64,000 nucleotides of DNA, taken from NCBI GenBank assembly GCA_030653355.1, contig JAURZN010000095.1:34899-98898 (forward strand), given 5' to 3'. The position numbers were made by a program, and so were the translations under genes. The notes under the pieces were generated by a model. It saw only the letters and a list, made by a program, of their open reading frames with translations. It did not search any database and was not told where the DNA came from. Source of the stretch: Gallionella sp. (GTDB taxonomy: Bacteria > Pseudomonadota > Gammaproteobacteria > Burkholderiales > Gallionellaceae). How positions within the stretch are numbered: the first letter of the stretch is position 1; the number at the start of each line of letters is the position of its first letter. Shown here piece by piece: positions 7,474 through 18,190 of the stretch.

Positions 7474-10203
7474 ATGGCAACCACCATCGGCACCCTCGAA
7501 ATCGAGATGGCCGCGAATATCGCGCGCCTGTCTGCCGATCTCGGGGCCGCACGCAATGAAGTCAACCGCACCATGGGTGAGATTCAGCGTTCGGTATCCA
7601 GCATGCAGGATGGCATCCAGTCCGGCATGAACGGTGTCACGGCAGCGTTTGGCAAGGTCAATGTTGCCATCGCAGCCATCACCACGGCACTGGCCGGAGG
7701 TGCTGCCTTCAAGAGTGCTGTGGAAGAAACGGTCAACATGACCAAGGAAGCCAATGCGCTGGGTAAGTCACTCGGTATTTCGGCGACCGAAGCATCCATC
7801 CTCAACATCGCACTGGGCGACATCTACCAGTCCAGCGACACCATGCTGGCCGCAAACAAGGCGATGACGAAACAACTGGTCAGCAACGAGGACGCGTTCA
7901 AGTCCTTGGGCGTTGCCACCCGCGATCAGAACGGTCACTACCGCAACAGCCTGGACATCATGCTGGACGTGAACGGGCGGCTGCTCGCCTTCCGCGAAGG
8001 CACGGATCGCAACATCGAAGGCATGAAGGTCTACGGCAAGGCGTGGGGTGAAGTTCAGGGCATCCTGAAACTCAACACCGAGTTGATGGAAGCCTCGCGC
8101 ACCAAGGCGCGTGAATTGGGGTTGGCCGTCGGCGCAGAAAACGTCGAAGCCACGGCACGCTATCGCGCCGCCATGAATGACGTGGGCGATGTGATCTCGG
8201 CTGTCCGCAAAACCATCGGTGATGCGATGCTGCCGCGCCTGACTGAAACCGCCAACTGGTTCGCCAATATCGGACCTCAGGCGGTCGAAGTCATGCGTGC
8301 CGTGATGGAAACTTTCGTATCCGTTTCCAGCAGCGTGAGTACCGTCGTTTCTGCCGCATGGAATGCAATTGCCGATGTCTTCGCCACGGTGGTCGAGGCA
8401 GTCAAAGCGGCGCTTGGCGATGGCAGTCCCTCGATCTCCGGCATGCAGTTGTTCAAGAACATGTGCGCCGTAGTCGAGATTGCGGTCATCGCCCTGCGCA
8501 CCGGCTTTCAGGAGTCGTTCGCCGCGATTGGTCTGGCTGTTGAGCTGGTCGTGATCGGTCTGAAGGAGTTTAGCCAGATCGCTGCCGCTGCCCTCCGTCT
8601 CGATTGGGCCGGAGTGAAGCAGGCATGGGCCGATGGTTCGGCAGCAGCTGCCGAAGCAGTGGAACGCAATGCCGCGCGTATGTCCAAGGCCGCCGCTCAG
8701 GCGCGTCAGGATATGGGTGCTGCCGTTGATCGTGCCTATGCTGACCCCAAGCAACCTACACCCACTCAGGCTAAAACCGGCGGCCAGCAATCGTCCGGCA
8801 AAACCGACTCAGGCTCAAAACCCAAGTCGCGTATCAAGGATTTTGAGGCTGGACTTGTCGAACTCAAGGCCGCACGCGATCGCGAGAATGATCTCAATCA
8901 CACATTTTTTGAATTCTCCAAGGAACAAGAACGTACCTACTGGCAGAACATTCTGCAGACCCGCAATCTGTCCAAAGAGGAGCGGATTGCCGTAGAGCGC
9001 AAACTGCTCGATGCCTCGCTGGCCGTACACAAGGAAGCAGCACAGGCCCAGCAGGAAGAGATCAAGCGCCAGATCGATGCCACCCGCGCAGGTTCGCTCG
9101 AGCGTGTTCAGCTCACCATGCAGGCCGCCGCCAAGATCGGCGAACAATACGGTCTGGAAAGTCGGGAATATCGCAAGGCGCAGGACGAGGTCCGCCGTGC
9201 CGCAATCGAACGCAGCAAGGAAATCGAAAAGCTCGAACAGATGCAGGTCGATGCCAGACGCAATGCCAGCCTGCACGGCCTTGCCATGGAACGTGACCGA
9301 TTGAGTCAGTCAAAACAACTTGGCGACATTTCCGGCGCGGAAGAACTGGCCGCCCTGCGTGATCTGGAAGAGCGCAAATACCGCATCGAGCTGAAGGCTG
9401 CGGAGGATCGTGCCGCGCTGGTTGCGGCTGACCCGATCGCATACCAGCAGGCGATGGACAAGATATCCCAGATCAAACAGCAGCATGATCTGGAAATGCA
9501 GCGCAACAGTGCGGCGATGGCACTGGAACAACGTCAGGAAGCACTGCAGATGTTCCAGCCCTTCACCAACGCTTTTGAAAAAAGCGTCAACGGCATGATT
9601 CAGGGCACGCTCACTTTCAGTCAGGCGATGCGCAACATGGCGCAATCCATCGTGCTGGAGTTCGTCAACATGGGCGTGAAGATGGTGGCGCAATGGCTGG
9701 CTGCAGAAGCGGCCAAGACACTGGCTTCCCGGACCGGCACTGCGGTGCGCAGCACACTGGAACAATCTGCCGCCGTCGCCAGCAAGTCGATCGCGGTCAC
9801 CAGTGCCAATGTGGAAATCGGTGCCAAGGCAGCCGGTGCCGCAGCGGGTGCGGCGCAATCCCAAGCCTCCATTCCGTTTGCCGGATGGGGACTGGCTGCC
9901 GCCGCGTTTGCCTCTGTCATGGCCTTGGTTCTGGGCGCGAAGAGTGTGGTCGCCTCGGCTGCTGGTGGTTTTGATATTCCGGCGGGCTTGAATCCGATGA
10001 CGCAATTGCATGAGCGCGAGATGGTGCTGCCTGCCGAGCATGCGGACACCATTCGTGGCCTGTCCGGCACGGGCGGACAACAACCCATCAACATCCAGTT
10101 GAGCACGTTCGATACCCAAGGTGTGAAGCGCTTCCTGATGGACAACGGCAACGTGATCGCCGATTCCCTGCGTGCGCAGGCCAGAAACTTCAAAACCGTC
10201 TAA
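7474..10203 (+). CDS. Phage tail tape measure protein
   Basis: 909 aa, long helical/coiled-coil content, C-terminal MTQLHEREMVLPAEHADTIRG typical of tape measure proteins. Confidence 0.9.
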   Translation: MATTIGTLEIEMAANIARLSADLGAARNEVNRTMGEIQRSVSSMQDGIQSGMNGVTAAFGKVNVAIAAITTALAGGAAFKSAVEETVNMTKEANALGKSLGISATEASILNIALGDIYQSSDTMLAANKAMTKQLVSNEDAFKSLGVATRDQNGHYRNSLDIMLDVNGRLLAFREGTDRNIEGMKVYGKAWGEVQGILKLNTELMEASRTKARELGLAVGAENVEATARYRAAMNDVGDVISAVRKTIGDAMLPRLTETANWFANIGPQAVEVMRAVMETFVSVSSSVSTVVSAAWNAIADVFATVVEAVKAALGDGSPSISGMQLFKNMCAVVEIAVIALRTGFQESFAAIGLAVELVVIGLKEFSQIAAAALRLDWAGVKQAWADGSAAAAEAVERNAARMSKAAAQARQDMGAAVDRAYADPKQPTPTQAKTGGQQSSGKTDSGSKPKSRIKDFEAGLVELKAARDRENDLNHTFFEFSKEQERTYWQNILQTRNLSKEERIAVERKLLDASLAVHKEAAQAQQEEIKRQIDATRAGSLERVQLTMQAAAKIGEQYGLESREYRKAQDEVRRAAIERSKEIEKLEQMQVDARRNASLHGLAMERDRLSQSKQLGDISGAEELAALRDLEERKYRIELKAAEDRAALVAADPIAYQQAMDKISQIKQQHDLEMQRNSAAMALEQRQEALQMFQPFTNAFEKSVNGMIQGTLTFSQAMRNMAQSIVLEFVNMGVKMVAQWLAAEAAKTLASRTGTAVRSTLEQSAAVASKSIAVTSANVEIGAKAAGAAAGAAQSQASIPFAGWGLAAAAFASVMALVLGAKSVVASAAGGFDIPAGLNPMTQLHEREMVLPAEHADTIRGLSGTGGQQPINIQLSTFDTQGVKRFLMDNGNVIADSLRAQARNFKTV

Positions 10204-10205
10204 TC

Positions 10206-10811
10206 ATGAGCAATCAGGTTTTTCCAACGCTACCGGGGCTGACCTGGAATGTGGTACGCGCCCCCCAGTGGGCGACCCGCATCCAGAAGGCCGTTTCCGG
10301 CAAGGAGTTCCGCAGCGCATGGATGTCGGCACCGATCTACACTTTTCGGTTGTCCTATGAGGTGCTGCGGGAAGCGGCAAGCTTCCAGGAAATTCAGCAA
10401 CTGGTCGCATTCTTCAACAACGTGCGTGGCTCGTTCGACTCGTTCCTGTATTCAGATCCGAACGACAACAGCATTACCGCGCAAAACTTCGGTACCGGCA
10501 ACGGCGTGCAAACCGCCTTCCAGTTGATGCGCAGCTATGGCGGCAACCTGGAAGCGGTCGGCCAATTGAACGGCACACCTTCGCTCTACCTCAACGGGGT
10601 GTTGCAAGCCGCAGGTTTTGCGATCGGCAGTACCGGACTAGTGACTTTCACCACGGCACCCGTGGCAGGTAGCGCACTGACCTGGAGCGGCAGCTACTAC
10701 TACCGCTGTCGTTTCCTGCAGGACACGCTGGAATTCAACGAATTCATGAACAGCCTGTGGGAAGCCAAAAAGGTCGAGTTCATCGGCTCCCTCACGCCCA
10801 ACCGCATCTGA
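10206..10811 (+). CDS. DUF2460-like phage tail protein
   Basis: FPTLPGLTWNVVRAPQWATRIQKAVSGKEFR signature; minor tail cluster. Confidence 0.88.
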   Translation: MSNQVFPTLPGLTWNVVRAPQWATRIQKAVSGKEFRSAWMSAPIYTFRLSYEVLREAASFQEIQQLVAFFNNVRGSFDSFLYSDPNDNSITAQNFGTGNGVQTAFQLMRSYGGNLEAVGQLNGTPSLYLNGVLQAAGFAIGSTGLVTFTTAPVAGSALTWSGSYYYRCRFLQDTLEFNEFMNSLWEAKKVEFIGSLTPNRI

Positions 10812-10812
10812 T

Positions 10813-11667
10813 ATGAAGACTGCCTCTGCCAATCTGCTCGCCATGCTCAATGGCACGGAAAATGCGCTGGTCATGGCCGATTGCTACACGCTGACGCTGT
10901 TGGGTGGTCAGGTGTTGCGCTATACCGACTTCGATCTGGACCTGATGCTGAGCGGCGCACTATATATAAGTAGCGGCATCAAATTCAAGCGCAGCCGGAT
11001 TCGTTGGATTGCCGGACTGGAAGTCGACACGCTGGACCTGACGCTTTATGCAAATCCGACCGATACGGTGAACGGCGTGCCTTTCCTGCGCCAGGTCAAG
11101 GGCGGCATTCTGGATGGTGCGACCATACGTCTCGATCGTGCTTACATGATTATCGGCAGCACAGCAGCAGAAGGCTTGCAGCTATTTTCTGGGCGAGTCG
11201 CGGAAGTGCAGACCGGCAGGACGGAAGCACGCCTCAAAGTCAAAAGCTGGCTCGAACTACTCAATGTCAAAATGCCGCGCAACCAGTATCAGGCCGGATG
11301 CGGCAATACTCTGTTCGATGGCATGTGCGGTTTGTCCAAGGCAGCACTCGCCGTCGCAGGAACGGTCAGTGGCACATCGACGGCGACATGGTTTCCGTCT
11401 GCCTTGGCGCAAGCGGCAAGCTGGTTCGATCTGGGTACGGTGACCTTCACCAGTGGCGCGAACAGCGGAATCTCCCGCACCGTACGTGCGTTTGCGGGTG
11501 GAGCCTTTGCCTTCAACCTGCCGTGGCCGAATATGCCGCAACTGGGTGATGCCTTCACGGCTTACCCCGGCTGCGACAAACAGCTTGCAACCTGCACCAG
11601 CAAATTTGCCAACGCGCCGAAATTCCGGGGCGAACCGTTTATCCCTATCCCTGAAACCGCGTACTGA
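10813..11667 (+). CDS. DUF2163 / BR0599-like phage protein
   Basis: ADCYTLTLLGGQVLRYTDFD...GCDKQLATCTSKFANAPKFRGEPFIP signature. Confidence 0.88.
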   Translation: MKTASANLLAMLNGTENALVMADCYTLTLLGGQVLRYTDFDLDLMLSGALYISSGIKFKRSRIRWIAGLEVDTLDLTLYANPTDTVNGVPFLRQVKGGILDGATIRLDRAYMIIGSTAAEGLQLFSGRVAEVQTGRTEARLKVKSWLELLNVKMPRNQYQAGCGNTLFDGMCGLSKAALAVAGTVSGTSTATWFPSALAQAASWFDLGTVTFTSGANSGISRTVRAFAGGAFAFNLPWPNMPQLGDAFTAYPGCDKQLATCTSKFANAPKFRGEPFIPIPETAY

Positions 11668-11669
11668 TC

Positions 11670-12104
11670 ATGACCGAAGCTCAACAACGAACTGCGCTGG
11701 TGGAAGCAGCGCGCAGCTGGCTCAACACGCCCTACCACCACAAAGCACGGGTCAAGGGTGCCGGTGTGGATTGCGCGCAACTCCTGATTGGCGTGTACGC
11801 CGAGGCGGGGCTGATAGAAGCCTTCGACACCGGTGACTATCCGCCGGACTGGATGCTGCACCGCGAGGAAGAACGCTTTTTGGCATGGGTCGAGCGCTAT
11901 CTGGTGGAAGTGGAATCACCCAAACCGGGGGATGTAGCGATCTGGCGTTTCGGTCGGTCGTTCTCGCACGGAGCCATCGTCGTGGAGTGGCCGCAGTTCA
12001 TCCACGCCTATCGGGTGGCCGGATGTGTCTGCCTCGGGCAACTCGATCAGGATGTCGACCTGATGCGGCGATCCATCAAGTTTTACAGTTTTTTTCAGGG
12101 ATAA
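11670..12104 (+). CDS. NlpC/P60-family tail peptidase
   Basis: ARSWLNTPYHHKARVKGAGVDCAQLLIGVYAEAGL (catalytic Cys context), FSHGAIVVEWPQFIHAY (His). Confidence 0.87.
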   Translation: MTEAQQRTALVEAARSWLNTPYHHKARVKGAGVDCAQLLIGVYAEAGLIEAFDTGDYPPDWMLHREEERFLAWVERYLVEVESPKPGDVAIWRFGRSFSHGAIVVEWPQFIHAYRVAGCVCLGQLDQDVDLMRRSIKFYSFFQG

Positions 12105-12107
12105 AAA

Positions 12108-15100
12108 ATGGGTGGTTTGTTTGGCGGTGGCGGCAGTGCTCCCAGTGCGCCAGCCCCGCAACGTCTGTCTGGCGTGCGCATGCAAAGCTCGACCTTCGGG
12201 CTGCCCAAGCAGATCGTCTATGGTCGGCATCGCATCACCGGCAACATCCTCTGGTACGGTGATTTCGTGGCCACCGCACAGACCTCGCAAGCGGCCTCCG
12301 GTGGCAAGGGCGGCGGTGGTGGCGGAGGCGGAAGTCCGCAGGTGACCGGCTATCAGTACAGCGCCTCGGTTGCCATCGGCCTGTGTGAAGGTGCCGTCGG
12401 CGGCATCGTCAGCATATGGGAAGGTAAAAAACAGGTCAACGGCATACAGGGTTCACCCACGACCAACAATTTCAAAGGGCTGCTCGCAGGTGGTGGTCAG
12501 GCCAAATTCACCGGCGTGCCGGGACAATCACCTTGGGCATATCTGTCCTCGCGCTATCCGGCACAGGCATTAAATTATCCGGGGCTGGCCTACATTGCCG
12601 CCACCAAGGTTGATCTGGGCACCAACGCGCAACTACCCAACTACTCCTTTGAGATGCAGGGCATGGCGCAATACTCCGCAGCCATCGTCGATGCCAATCC
12701 CCGTGATCTCATTTATGACTTTCTGACCAACGCCAAGCACGGTGCGCTGTTTCCGTCGGTGCAGGTCGGCGATACGGCGCAGTTCTCCAATTACTGTGTG
12801 GCCAACGGCATCTTCATCAGTGCCGTGGTGGATGCGCAGAAATCGGCTGCCGAATGGATATTGCAGTGGCTCAAGTGCTGCAATTCCACCGTGGTCTACT
12901 CGGACGGGCTACTCAAGTTCGTTCCCTATGGCGACGAGGTGGTGACCGGTAATGGCGTGACCTACACACCTGCCATCGCCCCGATTTACGACCTGGACGA
13001 TGATGCATTCATTGCAGATACCGGCAGCGATCCGGTGACCGTGGTGCGCAAGGCGCAATCGGACACGCCCAATTCGATCAAGGTCGAGTTTGCAAACCGG
13101 GGAAATTTTTACAACCCGGAACTCGCAGAAGCGCTCGATCAGTCCAACATCGAAGCCTACGGCTTGCGTCCTGCCTCACCCGAAAAACTATCGGAAATCT
13201 GCAATGCCAGCATCGCGCGGCATGTCGCGCAACTGATTCTGCAGCGCGGCCTGTACATCCGCAACCATTACGAATTCCGCCTGCCGTGGAAATACGCGCT
13301 GCTGGAACCGATGGATGTGGTGACGCTCACCGATAGTGCCTTGGGACTGAACCGTGAACCGGTGCGTATCGTGAGCATCGAGGAAGACGAGTTCGGCTTG
13401 CTGACTGTGAGTGCCGAAGAGTTGCCGGTCGGTGTGGCTGCTGCCGCCCGATACGCGCAACAGGCAGGCAGCGGGTTTGCCGCCAACTACAACGTCGATC
13501 CGGGCAATGTTAATGCGCCAGTGATTTTTGAAGCGCCGGATCTGCTCACCGCAGGCACCGGACTAGAGGTCTGGATTGCCGCATCGGGTGGTGCCAACTG
13601 GGGCGGCTGCGAAGTGTGGGTGTCGCGCGACAACGCCACTTATCAGAAGGTCGGCGAGATTCATGGCGCGTCACGTCACGGCGTACTGACGGCGGCCATA
13701 GCTAGCAGCAATGATCCTGACCGAACCAACATACTGGCCGTGGATATATCGCTATCCGGTGGACAACTGACCGGCGGCACACAGGCGGATGCCGATGCAC
13801 TGAATACGCTGTGCTACGTCGATGGCGAACTGATCGCGTACCAGACGGCTACCCTGACCGGTACTGGCAAATACACGCTTGGTACCTATCTGCGACGCGG
13901 AGCCTATGGCACGACCATCAGGGCACACAACAAGGGTGGGCTGTTCGCACGACTGGATCAGGCGATCTTTGGTTACCCGTTCACCGCCGACATGATCGGG
14001 TTGCCGCTCTATATCAAGCTGCTGTCCTTCAACCAGTTTGGTAGTGCGAGGCAGTCGCTCGACATGGTGCAGCCTGTCACCTACAACGTGACCGGCATCG
14101 CATTGAAGTCCCCGCTGCCGAATGTTGCAGGGCTGTCGAATGCCTACCGGAACGGACAAACCTTGCTGTCATGGCAACCGGTAACGGATTTCCGCAGTGT
14201 CGATTATGAGGTACGACTGGGCGTCAACTGGCAAACCGCAATCGTGCAGGGTCGCACGCCATTGCATGAGTTCGTGGTGGCCCAATCCGGCACCTATTGG
14301 GTGGCGGCACATTTCAGTAATGCCAGTGGTGTGACAGCCTATTCGGCTACAGCGCAATCCATCACCATCGGTGGCGGCGTGTTGCCCGCAAACATTGTGG
14401 CCAGCGTGGACGAAGCGGTAACCGGATGGCGTGGTAGTTGCACCACCCCAGCTTTTCGCGATCCTGTAGAAAATGCCGTAAAACTCGGTGGTTCGGCCCT
14501 GTTCTCTGGCATTCCGCTGATCTCTGCTGCCAACACTGTGGAGTATTACGGCGGCATCGCCACCGGTGGTTACTACCAGATCCCGGTTTCACACGAGATC
14601 GACATCGGTACCGCACAAACCTGCAACGTGTCGGTCAGTGTGCAAGCAGCATCCGATACGCCGTTTGGTTCGGTGGCGGCAATCCCGGTGTTCTCCGCGC
14701 AGGCCAGTGTGGCGGGCAATTTCTCGGGTAAATCGAGTCTGGCTATCGAGATCGATACCGCACCCAACACACTGGTCTGGCAAGGCTGGCGACCGTTCGT
14801 GCCGGGACAGTATGTCGCGCGCCGTTTCCGTTTCAGGGTGAAGCTCGACAGCAACGATCCCTCGGTGTCGACGATTCTGTCTGGCATGAGCTTCACGGTG
14901 GACATGCCGGATCGGGTGGATACCGGCACGGCATTGGCCGTACCGGCAGCAGGTAAGGCGATCGTGTTCGCCACGCCGTTCCAGATCTTACCCAACGTGC
15001 AGATCACCATCCTCAACCCCAGTGCCGGAGACGTCATCGCCTTTCCGGCACAACCCACCACGACCGGCTTTACCGTGCAAATCACCAATGCTGGGGTCGG

Positions 15101-15140
15101 CATGGCACGCAACATCAATTGGCTCGCCAAGGGCTACTAA
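12108..15140 (+). CDS. Phage tail host-specificity protein (gpJ-like / tip attachment)
   Basis: 1010 aa, GlyGly-rich N-term, SGVRMQSSTFGLPKQIVYGRHRITGNILWYGDF; position after NlpC/P60. Confidence 0.88.
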   Translation: MGGLFGGGGSAPSAPAPQRLSGVRMQSSTFGLPKQIVYGRHRITGNILWYGDFVATAQTSQAASGGKGGGGGGGGSPQVTGYQYSASVAIGLCEGAVGGIVSIWEGKKQVNGIQGSPTTNNFKGLLAGGGQAKFTGVPGQSPWAYLSSRYPAQALNYPGLAYIAATKVDLGTNAQLPNYSFEMQGMAQYSAAIVDANPRDLIYDFLTNAKHGALFPSVQVGDTAQFSNYCVANGIFISAVVDAQKSAAEWILQWLKCCNSTVVYSDGLLKFVPYGDEVVTGNGVTYTPAIAPIYDLDDDAFIADTGSDPVTVVRKAQSDTPNSIKVEFANRGNFYNPELAEALDQSNIEAYGLRPASPEKLSEICNASIARHVAQLILQRGLYIRNHYEFRLPWKYALLEPMDVVTLTDSALGLNREPVRIVSIEEDEFGLLTVSAEELPVGVAAAARYAQQAGSGFAANYNVDPGNVNAPVIFEAPDLLTAGTGLEVWIAASGGANWGGCEVWVSRDNATYQKVGEIHGASRHGVLTAAIASSNDPDRTNILAVDISLSGGQLTGGTQADADALNTLCYVDGELIAYQTATLTGTGKYTLGTYLRRGAYGTTIRAHNKGGLFARLDQAIFGYPFTADMIGLPLYIKLLSFNQFGSARQSLDMVQPVTYNVTGIALKSPLPNVAGLSNAYRNGQTLLSWQPVTDFRSVDYEVRLGVNWQTAIVQGRTPLHEFVVAQSGTYWVAAHFSNASGVTAYSATAQSITIGGGVLPANIVASVDEAVTGWRGSCTTPAFRDPVENAVKLGGSALFSGIPLISAANTVEYYGGIATGGYYQIPVSHEIDIGTAQTCNVSVSVQAASDTPFGSVAAIPVFSAQASVAGNFSGKSSLAIEIDTAPNTLVWQGWRPFVPGQYVARRFRFRVKLDSNDPSVSTILSGMSFTVDMPDRVDTGTALAVPAAGKAIVFATPFQILPNVQITILNPSAGDVIAFPAQPTTTGFTVQITNAGVGMARNINWLAKGY

Positions 15141-15154
15141 CTCCAGGAGTTCTC

Positions 15155-16096
15155 ATGTCTCAAAACTCACTCGTCGTGGCCGATGGCACCGGCGCGCAGG
15201 TGCTCGCCGCAATGAACAATGCGCTGGATACACTGCGCACGCAGTTTTCTGGTCCGACGCCACCCGGCACACCCTTGCCGTATCAGGTCTGGGCAGATAC
15301 CACCACCGGTGTGCTGAAGGTCCGTGATGCGGCCAATACCGTCTGGATTCCAGTTCAGCCCCTGAGTGGTCTCGGTTACAACGTCACCAAGACACTGGCG
15401 GGCGGCACCTACACGCTGACCGAGTTTGAGGCACTGGCCTCCAGCTTCGAGTTCAACGGCGCGCTGACCTCAAACCTGGTCATCGTGGTGCCGAACAACA
15501 TGCCGGTGTTCGCCGTGGAAAATCTGACCACCGGTGCCTTAACGGTGACGATCAAGACCGCAGCTGGCACAGGACAAGCCATCGGTCAGGGCGAAATATC
15601 GATGTTGTATTGCAACGGCGTGAACTGCGAGTTCATCTCGGATACGCAGGGAACTGCGCCGCAGCGCCCCATTCTCTCCTTGCTGCGCACAACCGCACTG
15701 GCACTGACGGCCAATGTGTGGAACACCGTCGTGTTTCCGATTCCGTCGGTGCAGGGAGCGAACGGCGGCATGGTGCAGGACGTAACGACCGGTGGCGCGG
15801 TCATCTCGCAAACTGGCTGGTACCGAATCACCGGACAGGCGACCTTTACTGTCAGCCCCGCGCTACATATGGCGGTCGCGATCATGCTCAATCGTGCAAT
15901 CGCATGGTACGGCGGTGCGGCTACCACGACAGCAGGCTGGTACAGCTCGCCGGTCGTGGATTACATCGCGTACATCGCTGCCGGAACCATTGTCGATCTG
16001 GCCGTGATCCCGTGGGGAGCTACTGCCACCCTGCAGGCATGGGGTGCAACCTACGGCCCCGGTGCCTCACAACTCAAAGTCGTTCGCATCGCCTAA
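15155..16096 (+). CDS. Phage tail fibre / distal tail protein
   Basis: MSQNSLVVADGTGAQVLAAMNNALDTL..GPTPPGTPLPYQVWADTTTGVLKVRDAANTVW; position downstream of gpJ-like gene. Confidence 0.7.
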   Translation: MSQNSLVVADGTGAQVLAAMNNALDTLRTQFSGPTPPGTPLPYQVWADTTTGVLKVRDAANTVWIPVQPLSGLGYNVTKTLAGGTYTLTEFEALASSFEFNGALTSNLVIVVPNNMPVFAVENLTTGALTVTIKTAAGTGQAIGQGEISMLYCNGVNCEFISDTQGTAPQRPILSLLRTTALALTANVWNTVVFPIPSVQGANGGMVQDVTTGGAVISQTGWYRITGQATFTVSPALHMAVAIMLNRAIAWYGGAATTTAGWYSSPVVDYIAYIAAGTIVDLAVIPWGATATLQAWGATYGPGASQLKVVRIA

Positions 16097-16106
16097 AGGA
16101 CTCCCC

Positions 16107-16475
16107 ATGAAAAATCTCGATCACAGCGCCGTGCTGCGCATCCATCCGACTGCTGTACCCAACAAGGATTTCTATGTACGCATCGTGGCCGAAGGTGGGC
16201 TGCCAGAACTGGTTTGGCTCTCACCAGACTTGCCAGAACCGTCTTTGACAGAACTGGAAACGGCCATCGCAACCGAACAGGCAGTTATCAAAGCTGCGGC
16301 CTACCTTGGTCAGCGCGCCGCAGAGTATCCGGCATTCACCGATTACATCGATGCACAGGTCAAAAAAGCATCCAGCGATCCGGCCACACAGCAAGCCGGG
16401 CTAGAGCAGGAGGCGGCGTACCTCAACGCCTGCCTGTCCATCAAACAGAAATACCCCAAAGGAGATAAATCATGA
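16107..16475 (+). CDS. Hypothetical phage protein (tail-fibre associated)
   Basis: ORF with RBS (aaagga) between tail fibre and lysis genes. Confidence 0.55.
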   Translation: MKNLDHSAVLRIHPTAVPNKDFYVRIVAEGGLPELVWLSPDLPEPSLTELETAIATEQAVIKAAAYLGQRAAEYPAFTDYIDAQVKKASSDPATQQAGLEQEAAYLNACLSIKQKYPKGDKS

Positions 16476-16777
16476 GTCACGAAATCGATGACGGAAATAT
16501 CAAGCTGCACCATCGGCAGGAAGTGGGACGCGAGCACTGGCATGTCGGCAAGGAAATCCCGCTGGCACTGATCGTGGTGATTATGACCCAGACCGCTGCC
16601 GGTATCTGGTGGCTGTCCGGTGTATCTACCAAGCTGGACAGTCTGTCCAGTCAGGTCAAGGAAATGAAAGACGAGCGCTACACCCGCAACGATGCTATGC
16701 GCGATACGGCGCTGGTCAACCAGATGCTGCACGACATGGATCGGCGCGTCACCACACTGGAGGCGAGGCACAAATGA
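16472..16777 (+). CDS. Single-TM hypothetical protein with C-terminal coiled coil, candidate lysis accessory
   Basis: Hydrophobic segment IPLALIVVIMTQTAAGIWWLSGV; 4-nt overlaps with both neighbours. Confidence 0.6.
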   Translation: MSHEIDDGNIKLHHRQEVGREHWHVGKEIPLALIVVIMTQTAAGIWWLSGVSTKLDSLSSQVKEMKDERYTRNDAMRDTALVNQMLHDMDRRVTTLEARHK

Positions 16778-17223
16778 TCGACAGTCGTGATTTGAATGAG
16801 CTCTCCTCCGCTGCACGCAAACGTGCGCAAGCCTTCTTCGCCGCGTGCGCGGCTGATCCGTATTTGCTTGCCAACGGCATCACTGTGATTGCCACCAGCA
16901 CCTACCGTGATTTCGAAGCACAGGATGCGATCTACGCACGGGGGCGCACCGCACCCGGCAAGGTCGTGACCAAGGCCCGCGCTGGTGACAGCTGGCACAA
17001 CTGGCGCTGTGCGTTCGATGTGTTGCCACTGCGCTGTGGCAAACCGGTGTGGGGTACGACCGGCACGGACGGCGAGGTATGGCACAAGCTTGGTGAAATT
17101 GGCGAAGCCTGTGGACTGGAATGGGCTGGACGCTGGATTGCATTCCGGGAGTTGGCGCATTTCCAGTACACCGGTGGACTGACGCTGGCCGACTTCAAGG
17201 CTGGCAAAACGATGATGGCATGA
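16774..17223 (+). CDS. Endolysin, M15-family (L-alanyl-D-glutamate peptidase-like)
   Basis: TVIATSTYRDFEAQDAIYARGR...GDSWHNWRCAFDVLP...WHKLGEIGEACGLEWAGRW...LAHFQYTGGLTL. Confidence 0.88.
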   Translation: MIDSRDLNELSSAARKRAQAFFAACAADPYLLANGITVIATSTYRDFEAQDAIYARGRTAPGKVVTKARAGDSWHNWRCAFDVLPLRCGKPVWGTTGTDGEVWHKLGEIGEACGLEWAGRWIAFRELAHFQYTGGLTLADFKAGKTMMA

Positions 17224-17227
17224 GGAG

Positions 17228-17761
17228 ATGAGCATGGGAGATTTTGATTGGAAAAAGGCAGTGACTACGATCGCACCGAGTCTGGCAACGGCACTGGCAC
17301 CCGAACTCGGGTTGGCCGGTGTCGCGATACGGGCAATCGGTCAGGCGTTCGGCATGCCCGATGCGACTGAGCAGCAAGTGTCCGAGGCAATCGCCAAAGC
17401 AACACCTGCTGATCTGTTGGCAATGAAAAATGCCGACCAGCAGTTTCAGAAAGACATGGCGAGCATTGGTGTAGATCTGGAAAAAATCGCTGCTGATGAT
17501 CGTGCCAATGCGCGCGACCGAGAGATCAAAACTGGCGATAGCTGGACGCCGCGTATTCTGGCTGCCGTGGTCGTCGTGGGATATTTGTCGGTCCAGTGGT
17601 ACATCCTGTCGCACATCGTGCCAACCGAAATGCGTGAGATCGTGCTGCGCTCAATGGGCACGTTGGATATGGCACTAGGTCTGGTTCTCGGCTACTACTT
17701 CGGCTCCAGTGCGGGGAGCGCACGGAAAGATGTAGTGATTGGGCGGCTGTCGGAGGTGTGA
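17228..17761 (+). CDS. Holin-like protein (3TM-type)
   Basis: Amphipathic N-term, DRANARDREIKTGDSWTPRILAAVVVVGYLSVQWYI and C-terminal hydrophobic segments. Confidence 0.72.
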   Translation: MSMGDFDWKKAVTTIAPSLATALAPELGLAGVAIRAIGQAFGMPDATEQQVSEAIAKATPADLLAMKNADQQFQKDMASIGVDLEKIAADDRANARDREIKTGDSWTPRILAAVVVVGYLSVQWYILSHIVPTEMREIVLRSMGTLDMALGLVLGYYFGSSAGSARKDVVIGRLSEV

Positions 17762-17926
17762 CACGATGATGTTTGGACATCCAACCTCTCATAACTTGGT
17801 GAATACACGCATCCATTCGAATCAAACCCTACTTAATCATGTCAATTCATATTTACAATAGTCTGACACCATGCGAACATTAAGAAACTGCCCTTATTGC
17901 AACTTTATTTTGTGGAAAACGATGTC

Positions 17927-18127
17927 ATGTCGGATCGCTGGCTGTCGGTCGAAGAGATAGCTGCATACCTAGGTGTCAGCAAAGACACCGTTTATGCGTG
18001 GATCAATAAACGGAACATGCCTGCCCAACGCATCGGTCGGTTTTGGAAATTCAAAACGGATGAGGTTGATGAGTGGGTTCGTTCTGGTGGCGCAGCTGAA
18101 GGTAATGACCAAAGCAAGGACTCATAG
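17927..18127 (+). CDS. Excisionase/MerR-type helix-turn-helix DNA-binding protein
   Basis: WLSVEEIAAYLGVSKDTVYAWINKRNMPAQRIGRFWKFKTDEVDEWV. Confidence 0.86.
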   Translation: MSDRWLSVEEIAAYLGVSKDTVYAWINKRNMPAQRIGRFWKFKTDEVDEWVRSGGAAEGNDQSKDS

Positions 18128-18190
18128 ATCTTGCTATGCAGCCCGTTTTGACCCATTCATAGCGGTGTCAAAACTAATATTTGGAGGTAA

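Noticed and set aside
7768-8790. 340-aa minus-strand ORF opposite the tape measure gene
   Set aside because: Antisense to a well-supported phage gene, His/Arg/Gly-rich translation without domain signatures; consistent with GC-driven spurious ORFs.
12108-16096. Diversity-generating retroelement acting on tail-tip/tail-fibre genes
   Set aside because: No reverse transcriptase ORF and no template/variable repeat pair noticed anywhere in the window.
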